From positions 1 through 9,600 of the forward strand of contig CABSNA010000043.1 of NCBI GenBank assembly GCA_902478865.1: DNA of 9,600 nucleotides, written 5' to 3'. Below are positions 1-6,071 of the stretch, piece by piece (the stretch's first letter is position 1; every line of letters begins with the position of its first letter). Below the pieces are notes generated by a model. That model had not been told where the DNA came from and did not search any database. It saw only the letters and a list, made by a program, of their open reading frames with translations. The position numbers were made by a program, and so were the translations under genes. The DNA comes from an uncultured Collinsella sp. (GTDB taxonomy: Bacteria; Actinomycetota; Coriobacteriia; Coriobacteriales; Coriobacteriaceae).

Positions 1-27
1 GCAGCGTCAGATGTGTATAAGAGACAG
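1..27 (+). other. Residual Nextera transposon adapter (not genomic)
   Basis: The first 27 bases match the 3' part of the Illumina Nextera read-1 adapter, including the complete 19-base mosaic end AGATGTGTATAAGAGACAG at 9-27. This is library-preparation sequence left at the end of an assembled contig. It creates false protein ends: in the minus frame of the neighbouring ATPase it adds LSLIHI and a TGA stop (7-9), and on the plus strand it gives the start MYKRQ of a spurious 90-codon ORF. Genomic sequence begins at position 28. Confidence 0.97.
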
Positions 28-1317
28 ATCAGAGAGCACAAACTGCGCCGCACCCATCACATAGGAGCCCTGCGCAAACGACGCGCCGCTCCACTTTTTG
101 GAGGACGAGAACGGAATGACCGACAGCGGCTCAGACACCTCGACCGGGCGGTCGGCGTAATAGTTGAGAAGCGCCTGGCAGGTCTCGTTGGCATCGGCCG
201 AAGTCGCACGCGCGACGTTAGCCAGCGCAAAATCGAGCACCGTGGTATCGACGGGAACGGCCGCCTCGTCCGGGCCGGCGCCTAGACTCACGCCCTCAAC
301 CGGCAGCGGATACGTGCCCTCGACCTCCATGCGGCCCGACGTGATGGTGCCCGTCTTATCCAGGCACAGCACGTCGACGCGAGCGATCGTCTCGATGCAG
401 TAGAGCTGCTGTGCCAGCACCTTGCGGCGGGCCAGACGCACCGTGGCGATGGCGAGCACCGACGAGGTCAGCAGTACCAGGCCTTGGGGGATCATGCCCA
501 GCAGGGCGCCCACCGTGGACAGCAGCGCCGACGAAGGCACATGACCAGCCAACAGCTCGGAGAAGCACCACGAAAGCGCGCTATCGCCCGGGGTTCCCGC
601 GGCATCCCACAGCTCGCTCACGCTCGAGGCAAACAACGCTAAACCGAGCGGGATCATGATGATGCTCGCAAAGCGCACAATGGCATTAAGCGCATTCATG
701 ATCTCGGAATTAACCTTTTTGACGTACTTGGCCTCGTTATTAATTTTGGCCACGTAGTTGTCGGCGCCGACATGGATCACGCGGGCGCGCAGCAGGCCCG
801 AGTCGATAAAGCTGCCGCTCATGAGCTCGGAACCGGGCTGCTTCTTAATAAGGTCGCTCTCGCCCGTCAGCAGACTCTCGTTCACGAGCGCCTCGCCCGA
901 AACCACCACGGCGTCGGCGGGAATCTGGTCGCCGCGCCCCAGGCGGATGATGTCGTCGAGCACGATCTGGTCCAGGTCGAGCTCCACCTCGGCGCCGTCG
1001 CGCACCGCGATGGCCTTCTTGGAGGTCAGCAGCGTGAGCTTATCGACCATCTTCTTGGAACGCATGGACTGGATGACGCCAATAGCGGTATTGAGGAACA
1101 CCACGAACAGGAACGTCAGATTCTTAAACGAACCGGTCAAAATGACCAGGAAAGCCAAGACCACGTTGATCAAATTGAACAGCGTGCAGAGGTTCTCGAT
1201 GATAAGCTCTTTGACCGACTTTGTCTTGAGTTCCATGTTGCGGTTGATTTTACCGGCGGCGATGCGCTCCTCGACCTCGGCGGTCGAGAGTCCGCGCTCG
1301 ATATCCGTTGCTGCCAT
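28..1317 (-). CDS. CtpE-like cation-translocating P-type ATPase, N-terminal part (truncated by contig end)
   Basis: Membrane pump that uses a phospho-aspartate intermediate to move a cation. The N-terminal half resembles mycobacterial CtpE, a calcium-transport ATPase, which suggests Ca2+ as substrate (inference). Using ATG 1315-1317, 430 genuine codons are present. Visible in order: GLSTAEVEERI N-terminal segment (9-19), membrane helices about 43-60 and 66-85, actuator loop TGES (151-154), helices about 212-232 and 262-293 with the ion-site motif IPQGL (276-280), phosphorylation motif DKTGT (D320), and the start of the nucleotide-binding domain with KKWSGASF (407-414). The second half (rest of the N domain, the hinge GDGxND, later helices) is missing: the genomic sequence stops at 28 and the in-frame TGA at 7-9 is adapter. 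The start at 1317 is chosen because GGGA lies 6 nt upstream and CtpE relatives begin at about this point; ATG 1329 and GTG 1332 are in-frame alternatives without an evident ribosome site. The usual Glu of the PEGL motif is Gln here. Confidence 0.93.
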
Positions 1318-1348
1318 ACCACGTCCCATCACGTCGCGTCGGTATAAG

Positions 1349-1382
1349 AAAAACCGCCCGGACCATGCGAGGTTCGGACGGT
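1349..1382 (-). terminator. Intrinsic terminator of tRNA-Arg
   Basis: Read on the minus strand, 1382-1371 (ACCGTCCGAACC) pairs with 1364-1353 (GGTCCGGGCGGT) around a 6-base loop. The stem has 12 positions, with one G-U pair and one A-C mismatch, and is followed by a run of T. It begins 11 nt after the tRNA 3' end, the expected place for a factor-independent terminator of the tRNA transcript. Confidence 0.82.
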
Positions 1383-1393
1383 CTTACGTTCGA

Positions 1394-1470
1394 TGGTGCC
1401 CCATGTTGGATTCGAACCAACGGCCTTCTGCTCCGGAGGCAGACGCTCTAATCCCCTGAGCTAATAGGGC
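1394..1470 (-). tRNA. tRNA-Arg, anticodon CCG, CCA end encoded
   Basis: The reverse complement folds as a complete 77-nt tRNA. The acceptor stem GCCCTAT pairs with ATGGGGC (one G-T pair), the D stem is GCTC/GAGC, and the anticodon stem TCTGC/GCAGA encloses loop CTCCGGA. The variable loop is 5 nt (AGGCC), the T arm is GTTGG-TTCGAAT-CCAAC, the discriminator base is A and the CCA is encoded. In the loop, T33 is followed by CCG at 34-36, which reads the arginine codon CGG. The gene has its own promoter and terminator and is divergent from the aro operon. Confidence 0.97.
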
Positions 1471-1481
1471 CAACGTTTGGC

Positions 1482-1511
1482 ATTATACCCAAGTGCGCCA
1501 CGGGCTATCAA
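1482..1511 (-). promoter_or_regulatory. Sigma-70-type promoter of tRNA-Arg
   Basis: On the minus strand a -35 box TTGATA (1511-1506, 5 of 6 consensus) and a perfect -10 box TATAAT (1487-1482) are separated by 18 nt. The tRNA 5' end (1470) is 12 nt past the -10 box, leaving a leader of only about 5 nt. Directly upstream of the -35, about 1512-1529, is an A/T-rich stretch that looks like an UP element, common at stable-RNA genes. Confidence 0.85.
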
Positions 1512-1587
1512 AATAAAAGAAAAAGCTTTGCAATTCCGAGGAAGACGCGGCGCAACGGCCCACTTTAGAAGGCAAAAGCGAGTCAGA

Positions 1588-1596
1588 TAGTATAAA
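1588..1596 (+). promoter_or_regulatory. aroF: Possible -10 region of the aro operon promoter
   Basis: TATAAA at 1591-1596 (overlapping TAGTAT at 1588-1593, which fits an actinobacterial TANNNT -10) is the best promoter-like element upstream of aroF. No convincing -35 box lies 16-19 nt upstream; the closest is TTAGAA at 1565-1570. Initiation would fall around 1600-1604, which would place the leader terminator at 1617-1641 inside the transcript. TATATA at 1610-1615 is a weaker alternative, too close to the hairpin to allow a leader. Confidence 0.35.
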
Positions 1597-1601
1597 CTCT
1601 C

Positions 1602-1664
1602 ATGCACCATATATACACGGCTCGCGATGCGGGCCGTTTTTGCAAAAGTTATCCATCGAGGTGA
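1602..1664 (+). other. Candidate 20-codon leader ORF of the aro operon
   Basis: ATG at 1602 opens a 20-codon frame ending in TGA at 1662-1664; the peptide starts MHHIYTARDAG and contains two Tyr and one Phe. It has no Shine-Dalgarno sequence, but the ATG is 6 nt past the possible -10 box, so a transcript starting there would be leaderless, a common arrangement in Actinobacteria. The frame passes through the whole terminator hairpin and stops inside the aroF ribosome-binding site. Whether it is translated is unknown, and a frame this short can occur by chance. Confidence 0.2.
1617..1641 (+). terminator. Intrinsic terminator in the aroF leader (probable attenuator)
   Basis: ACGGCTCGC (1617-1625) pairs with GCGGGCCGT (1629-1637) over 9 bp with one G-U and a 3-base loop, followed at once by TTTTT (1637-1641). 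It has the form of a factor-independent terminator only in the plus direction, since the minus side lacks a T run. No gene on this strand precedes it, and it ends 33 nt before the aroF start, so its likely job is premature termination of the operon transcript. No T-box motif is visible, and I found no clear competing antiterminator helix. The TTTTGCAAAA palindrome at 1638-1647 overlaps the T run. Confidence 0.65.
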
Positions 1665-1668
1665 GAGG
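1658..1668 (+). promoter_or_regulatory. aroF: aroF ribosome-binding site
   Basis: GAGGTGAGAGG carries two overlapping purine-rich matches to the 16S rRNA tail. The second (GAGAGG, 1663-1668) is 6 nt before ATG 1675. It decides the start of aroF against the in-frame ATG at 1627, which lies in the loop of the terminator hairpin and has no ribosome site. Confidence 0.8.
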
Positions 1669-1674
1669 CACACC

Positions 1675-2697
1675 ATGATTGCAATTCTAAAGCAGAGCGC
1701 CAGCGACGAGGCCGTCAGCCATATCGTCAGCTGGATTGAGAAAAAAGGCCTGAAGACCGACGTCTCGCGCGGCGAGAACGAGACGATCATCGGCCTGGTG
1801 GGCGATACGACCAAGATCGACCCGTTCCTGCTCGAGTCTATGGATGTCGTCGAGCGCGTGCAGCGCGTCTCCGAGCCTTTTAAGCGTGCCAACCGCAAAT
1901 TCCACCCCGAGGATTCCGTCATCGACTGCGGCCACGGCGTCAAGATCGGCGGCGACCAGTTCCAGGTCATCGCCGGTCCCTGCTCCGTCGAGGGCGAGAA
2001 CCTCATCCGCATCGCACGCCGCGTGAAGGCCGCCGGCGCCACGATGCTGCGCGGTGGCGCCTACAAGCCCCGCACCTCCCCCTACGCCTACCAGGGCATG
2101 GGCCCCGCCGGCCTCGACCTGCTGTGCGAGGCGTCTGCCGAGCTCGACATGCCGATCGTCACCGAGATCATGGACCCACGCGACGTACAGGTCTTCTTGG
2201 ACAAGAAGATTGACGTCATGCAGATCGGCGCCCGCAACGCCCAGAATTTCCCCCTGCTCAAGGAGGTCGGCAAGACCCAGACTCCGATCTTGCTTAAGCG
2301 CGGCATGTCCGGCACGATCGACGAGCTGCTCATGGCCGCCGAGTACATCATGAGCGAGGGCAACGACAACGTCATCCTGTGCGAGCGCGGTATCCGCACC
2401 TTCGAGACCCGCACCCGCAACACCTTCGACCTCAACGCCGTGCCGGTGCTGCACCACCTGTCGCACCTGCCCGTCGTCGCCGACCCCAGCCACGCCACCG
2501 GCTACACCCGCTACGTTGAGCCCATGGCGCTCGCTGCGACCGCCTGCGGTGCCAACGGCCTGGAGATCGAGGTCCACGACGAGCCGAGCCGCGCCTGGTC
2601 CGACGGCGCCCAGGCCCTCACCCCCGATCAGTTCGACGACACCATGCGCCGCATCCGAGCCATCCGCGAGGTTGTCTGCCAAGAGACCATGGAGTAG
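1675..2697 (+). CDS. aroF: 3-deoxy-7-phosphoheptulonate (DAHP) synthase, type I-beta with N-terminal regulatory domain
   Basis: Catalyses the first step of the shikimate pathway: phosphoenolpyruvate plus erythrose-4-phosphate gives DAHP. At 340 aa it has the architecture of the Thermotoga maritima and Bacillus-type enzymes: a ferredoxin-like domain (about 1-70), known in the Thermotoga enzyme to bind feedback inhibitors, followed by the TIM barrel. Visible motifs are GPCSVE (101-106), KPRTSPY (131-137), QIGARNAQNF (183-192), LLKRGM (206-211), CERGIRTFE (236-244) and DPSHATG (270-276). The expected metal ligands are C103, H273, E299 and D310, one residue offset from the Thermotoga positions. 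ATG 1675 is chosen for its ribosome site and because the protein then begins as family members do. It is the first gene of the operon, behind a leader terminator, and ends 2 nt before tyrA. Feedback inhibition by Tyr or Phe is an inference from the N-terminal domain. Confidence 0.96.
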   Translation: MIAILKQSASDEAVSHIVSWIEKKGLKTDVSRGENETIIGLVGDTTKIDPFLLESMDVVERVQRVSEPFKRANRKFHPEDSVIDCGHGVKIGGDQFQVIAGPCSVEGENLIRIARRVKAAGATMLRGGAYKPRTSPYAYQGMGPAGLDLLCEASAELDMPIVTEIMDPRDVQVFLDKKIDVMQIGARNAQNFPLLKEVGKTQTPILLKRGMSGTIDELLMAAEYIMSEGNDNVILCERGIRTFETRTRNTFDLNAVPVLHHLSHLPVVADPSHATGYTRYVEPMALAATACGANGLEIEVHDEPSRAWSDGAQALTPDQFDDTMRRIRAIREVVCQETME

Positions 2698-2699
2698 CC

Positions 2700-3614
2700 A
2701 TGGGTACGGTGAGAAACGCGCGCGTTAACCAGGGCGGCCCCAAGTGCGCCGGCATCGTCGGCCTTGGCCTCATCGGCGGCAGCTTTGCCCGCGGCTATGC
2801 ACAGGCAGGCGTCCGCGTGCTGGCCTGGGACCCCGATGACGATGTCATGACGGCCGCCAGCATGGGCACTGTCGCCGGAGAGCTCAACGATAAGACACTC
2901 GGCGAATGCGACATCATCGTCCTGGCCTGCTATCCCGAGGCATGCATCGAGTGGCTCGAGGCGCACGCCCAGGCGCTCGCCGACGCCACCGACACCGACG
3001 CCATCATGGGCCCCGTGGTGATCGACACGGTGGGCGTCAAAGGCATCGTGTGCGAGCGCGCCTTTGAGCTTGCCCGCGAGCACGGCTTTTACTTTGTGGG
3101 CGCGCACCCCATGGCGGGCACGCAGTACTCGGGCTATGCGCACTCCCGTGCCGACCTGTTCCAGGGCGCCCCGCTGGTGCTCGTACCGCCCGCGGTGGAC
3201 GATGCGCTCAAGCTGGAGCTTTTGGGCCAGGTGCGCGAGATGGTGCGCCCCTTGGGCTTTGGCAAGTTCAGCGTGACCAGCGCCGCCGAGCACGACCGCG
3301 TCATCGCCTTCACGAGCCAGCTTGCGCACGTGGTGTCCAACGCCTACGTCAAAAGCCCGACCGCCCAGGTCCACCACGGTTTTTCGGCCGGTAGCTACCG
3401 CGATCTCACCCGCGTGGCGCACCTCAATCCTCAGATGTGGTCCGAGCTCATGATCGACGACGCCGATGCGCTCGCCTTCGAGATTGACCATCTGATCGAG
3501 TCGCTTGGCGCCTACAGCCGTGCGCTCAAGGACCGCGACCAGCGCTATCTGGAGAATCTCCTTGCCGAGGGCGACCGCATTAAGCGCGCGCTCGACGACG
3601 AGGCCTCCCACTAG
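2700..3614 (+). CDS. tyrA: Prephenate dehydrogenase
   Basis: Oxidatively decarboxylates prephenate to 4-hydroxyphenylpyruvate, the precursor of tyrosine. The 304-aa protein has an N-terminal Rossmann domain with the dinucleotide motif GLGLIGGS (21-28) and an acidic D44 after the second strand, which points to NAD+ rather than NADP+ (inference). HPMAGT (136-141) holds the catalytic His136, SQLAH (206-210) a second conserved His, and SYRDLTRVA (232-240) the arginines expected to bind prephenate. The C-terminal helical dimerisation domain follows. There is no ACT domain or fused chorismate mutase, so the protein is at the short end of the family. ATG 2700 begins 2 nt after the aroF stop; GGAG at 2691-2694, inside the end of aroF, is its ribosome site, which implies coupled translation. 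Confidence 0.95.
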   Translation: MGTVRNARVNQGGPKCAGIVGLGLIGGSFARGYAQAGVRVLAWDPDDDVMTAASMGTVAGELNDKTLGECDIIVLACYPEACIEWLEAHAQALADATDTDAIMGPVVIDTVGVKGIVCERAFELAREHGFYFVGAHPMAGTQYSGYAHSRADLFQGAPLVLVPPAVDDALKLELLGQVREMVRPLGFGKFSVTSAAEHDRVIAFTSQLAHVVSNAYVKSPTAQVHHGFSAGSYRDLTRVAHLNPQMWSELMIDDADALAFEIDHLIESLGAYSRALKDRDQRYLENLLAEGDRIKRALDDEASH

Positions 3615-3650
3615 ACCACCTATCACGCCAGGTCGAAAGGACCGAAACTT

Positions 3651-4757
3651 ATGGCGATTACCATCGATATCGACACTGCGCGCCCCTACCAGGTGCATGT
3701 TGGAACGTTTTTGCTGGAGCAGGCGGGACCGCTCGTGCGCGCCACTGCCGGCGGCGCCAAGGCCGTCATCGTGACGGACACCAACGTGGGCCCGCTCTAC
3801 CAGATGCCCGTTAAGCAGAGCCTGGAGGCGTCAGGCTACGAGGTGAGCATCTGCACCTTCGAGGCCGGCGAGGCCCATAAGCGCGCCGAAACCTATGTTG
3901 CCATTTTGGAGTTTGTGGCCGAGCACGAGCTTTCGCGCTCCGACGTGATCGTGGCACTCGGCGGCGGTGTCGTGGGCGACGTGACGGGCTTTGTGGCCGC
4001 CACCTACATGCGCGGCTGCAAGTTTGTGCAGATCCCGACGAGCCTGCTCGCAATGGTGGATTCGTCGGTGGGCGGCAAGACCGCCATCGACCTGGCTGCC
4101 GGCAAGAACTTGGCCGGCGCCTTTTGGCAGCCGAGCGTGGTTATCGCCGACGTGGGGTGCCTGGCCACCCTCACGCCCGAGCAGTTCGCCGACGGCTGCG
4201 GCGAGGTCATCAAGCATGCCGTGATCGCCGACCCGGAGCTTTTCGCCGAACTGGAGAAGACCCCGCTTACGCTTGAGCTACTCAACCGCGATGTGGCCCG
4301 CGTAGCGCTCATCATCGCCCGCAATATCGACATCAAGCGCGCCGTGGTCGTCGCCGACGAGCGCGAGACCAACCAGCGCAAGCTCCTCAACTTTGGACAC
4401 AGCGCCGGACACGCCGTCGAGGCCTGCGAGCACTTTGAGCTCGGACACGGCAACTGCGTGTCGATCGGCATGGGCATTATCACGCGCGCCGCGGCCCTGC
4501 ACGGCGTTTGCGATGCTGCACTGCCCGGTCGTATTGAGGAGCTCTGCGCGCGCCACGGCCTCAAGACCCGCTGCGACCTCGATGCCGATGCCGTTTTTGC
4601 CGAGGCGCTCCACGACAAGAAGCGCGCGGGCGACACCATCGACCTGGTGATTCCGCACGGCATCGGCCGCTGCAGCATCGACCGCACGCCGCTTTCCACT
4701 TTCCACGAACTCATTGCCGAGGGCCTCGGCCAGAAGGGAGACGCATTCGCATGCTAG
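3651..4757 (+). CDS. aroB: 3-dehydroquinate synthase
   Basis: Converts DAHP to 3-dehydroquinate, the second step of the shikimate pathway, using NAD+ and a divalent metal. At 368 aa it is of normal length. The NAD-binding part has the glycine-rich ALGGGVVGD (102-110), followed by IPTSLLAMVDSSVGGKTAID (128-147), a hallmark of the family. Metal ligands by position are E185 (in GCGEVIKHA), H250 (in NFGHSAGH) and H266. The second metal motif reads HGNCVSIGM (266-274), where many AroB proteins have HGEAV at its start, so Asn268 is a substitution. The ribosome site AAAGGA (3636-3641) is 9 nt before ATG 3651. The 36-nt gap after tyrA shows no terminator or promoter. The 3' end overlaps aroA by 7 nt. 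Confidence 0.97.
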   Translation: MAITIDIDTARPYQVHVGTFLLEQAGPLVRATAGGAKAVIVTDTNVGPLYQMPVKQSLEASGYEVSICTFEAGEAHKRAETYVAILEFVAEHELSRSDVIVALGGGVVGDVTGFVAATYMRGCKFVQIPTSLLAMVDSSVGGKTAIDLAAGKNLAGAFWQPSVVIADVGCLATLTPEQFADGCGEVIKHAVIADPELFAELEKTPLTLELLNRDVARVALIIARNIDIKRAVVVADERETNQRKLLNFGHSAGHAVEACEHFELGHGNCVSIGMGIITRAAALHGVCDAALPGRIEELCARHGLKTRCDLDADAVFAEALHDKKRAGDTIDLVIPHGIGRCSIDRTPLSTFHELIAEGLGQKGDAFAC

Positions 4758-6070
4758 CCCGCATCACCCCGTCCCCGCTTAAGGGCACCGTTCCCGCCAT
4801 CGCGTCCAAGTCGATGGCGCATCGCCTGATCATCTGCGCCGCGCTTGCCAACGGCGAGACGCACGTTACCTGCAACACCACCTGCGCCGACATCGAGGCT
4901 ACGGTGCGTTGCCTTACGGCACTGGGCGCTCGCATCGAGACCGTCGAGGATGGCTTCCAGGTCCATCCCACTATGAAGAGTATTGAGTTTGGCCTGCTCA
5001 AGGCACTTGCCGGCGGAACGCTTGACTGCGGCGAAAGCGGCTCCACGCTCCGCTTTATGTTGCCCGTCGCCTGCGCGCTGGGCGCAGAAGCAACTTTTGT
5101 GGGCCAGGGACGCCTGGGCGCACGCCCCCTCTCCCCGCTCTCGGACGAGATCATCGCCGCCGGCTGCGACCTACAGGGTCTGGGCGGTTTTCCGCTCAAG
5201 ACGAGCGGCCGCATGCGCCCGGGCACCTTTGTGCTGCCGGGCAACGTAAGCTCGCAGTACATCTCGGGCCTGCTGCTGGCAGCCCCGCTGCTGGCCCAGC
5301 CCTCCTGCGTGCAGGTGACCGGCCTCATTGAGAGCCGCCCCTACATCAACCTGACGATCCAGGCCATGAAGGCCTTCGGCGTCGAGGTCAACGTCGAGCG
5401 CATTCCCGCCAAGGACGGTCAGCCCGAGGTCACAAACTTCCGCGTGAGCAGTGGCTCGTACCGCACGCCCGGCAGCGTGGCCGTCGAGGGCGACTGGTCC
5501 AACGCCGCCTTTTGGTTGTGTGCTGGCGCCATCGGCACCGATCCCATCACCGTGGAGGGCGTGTCGCTGAGCTCTGCGCAGGGCGACCGCAACGTGCTTG
5601 CCGCGCTTTCGCGCTTTGGCGCCCGCATCGTGCGCTCCACCAACGCCGCCACCGTGCAGTCCGACAAGCTCGCCGGCTTTGAGATGAGCGCCCACGACAT
5701 CCCCGACCTGGTGCCCGTTATCTCGGCCGTGGCCTCGCTGGCACAGGGCCGCACCTTTATCCGCGATTGCGCCCGTCTGCGCATCAAGGAATCCGACCGC
5801 CTGGTCACCACCACCCGCGAGCTCACCGCGCTGGGCGCGCAGGTGCGTATTGCCGGCGACGACCTCATCATCAAGGGTGTCGATGCCTTTACCGGCGGCG
5901 AGGTCGATTCGCACAACGACCATCGCATCGCCATGATGGCCGCCATCGCCGCGAGCCGCGCCGCTGGAGAGGTCGTGATTCACGGCGCCGAGGCCGTCAA
6001 CAAGTCCTATCCCGATTTCTTCGACCACTACCGCCTGCTGGGCGGCAAGGTCACACTCGAGGAGGAATAG
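4751..6070 (+). CDS. aroA: 3-phosphoshikimate 1-carboxyvinyltransferase (EPSP synthase)
   Basis: Transfers the enolpyruvyl group of phosphoenolpyruvate to shikimate-3-phosphate, the sixth step to chorismate. The 439-aa protein shows the two-domain fold through SKSMAHR (19-25), CGESGSTLRF (93-102), GNVSSQYISGLLLAAPLL (164-181), DIPDL (316-320, with the presumed general base D319), RIKESDRL (344-351), NDHRIAM (389-395) and VNKSYPDFF (416-424). The PEP-binding loop differs from the E. coli LGNAGTAMR form (CGESGSTLR here), although the glycine and arginine are kept; sensitivity to inhibitors cannot be deduced from this. ATG 4751 lies inside the end of aroB (7-nt overlap), with AGAAGGGAG just upstream as ribosome site. 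The frame is intact, and its last codons carry the strong ribosome site of aroC. Confidence 0.97.
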   Translation: MLARITPSPLKGTVPAIASKSMAHRLIICAALANGETHVTCNTTCADIEATVRCLTALGARIETVEDGFQVHPTMKSIEFGLLKALAGGTLDCGESGSTLRFMLPVACALGAEATFVGQGRLGARPLSPLSDEIIAAGCDLQGLGGFPLKTSGRMRPGTFVLPGNVSSQYISGLLLAAPLLAQPSCVQVTGLIESRPYINLTIQAMKAFGVEVNVERIPAKDGQPEVTNFRVSSGSYRTPGSVAVEGDWSNAAFWLCAGAIGTDPITVEGVSLSSAQGDRNVLAALSRFGARIVRSTNAATVQSDKLAGFEMSAHDIPDLVPVISAVASLAQGRTFIRDCARLRIKESDRLVTTTRELTALGAQVRIAGDDLIIKGVDAFTGGEVDSHNDHRIAMMAAIAASRAAGEVVIHGAEAVNKSYPDFFDHYRLLGGKVTLEEE

Positions 6071-6071
6071 C

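Noticed and set aside
13..285. 90-codon plus-strand ORF starting MYKRQ
   Set aside because: Its start codon lies in the sequencing adapter and the rest is antisense to the ATPase.
758..1459. 233- and 191-codon plus-strand frames opposite the P-type ATPase
   Set aside because: The ATPase on the minus strand has TGES, DKTGT and clear membrane helices; one of these frames also runs across the tRNA.
1394..1470. tRNA-Arg as an attachment site for an integrated element
   Set aside because: No repeat of the tRNA 3' end, no integrase and no foreign-looking genes on either side within the window.
1627..1674. Upstream in-frame ATG at 1627 giving a 356-aa DAHP synthase
   Set aside because: It lies in the loop of the leader terminator, has no ribosome site and adds 16 residues not expected in the family. 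ATG 1675 has GAGAGG 6 nt upstream.
1471..1674. T-box riboswitch or other known riboswitch upstream of aroF
   Set aside because: The region is short and shows no T-box motif or specifier-loop structure; only the simple terminator hairpin is evident.
1461..2042. 193-codon minus-strand frame across the aro control region
   Set aside because: It overlaps the tRNA 5' end, the tRNA promoter, the leader terminator and aroF; no ribosome site or recognisable domain.
1687..2682. 331-codon minus-strand frame opposite aroF, and similar long frames opposite tyrA, aroB, aroA, aroC and pheA
   Set aside because: They mirror genes with full conserved motifs, and their translations are low-complexity (Gly, Ala, Val, Asp, His rich), typical of antisense frames in GC-rich DNA.
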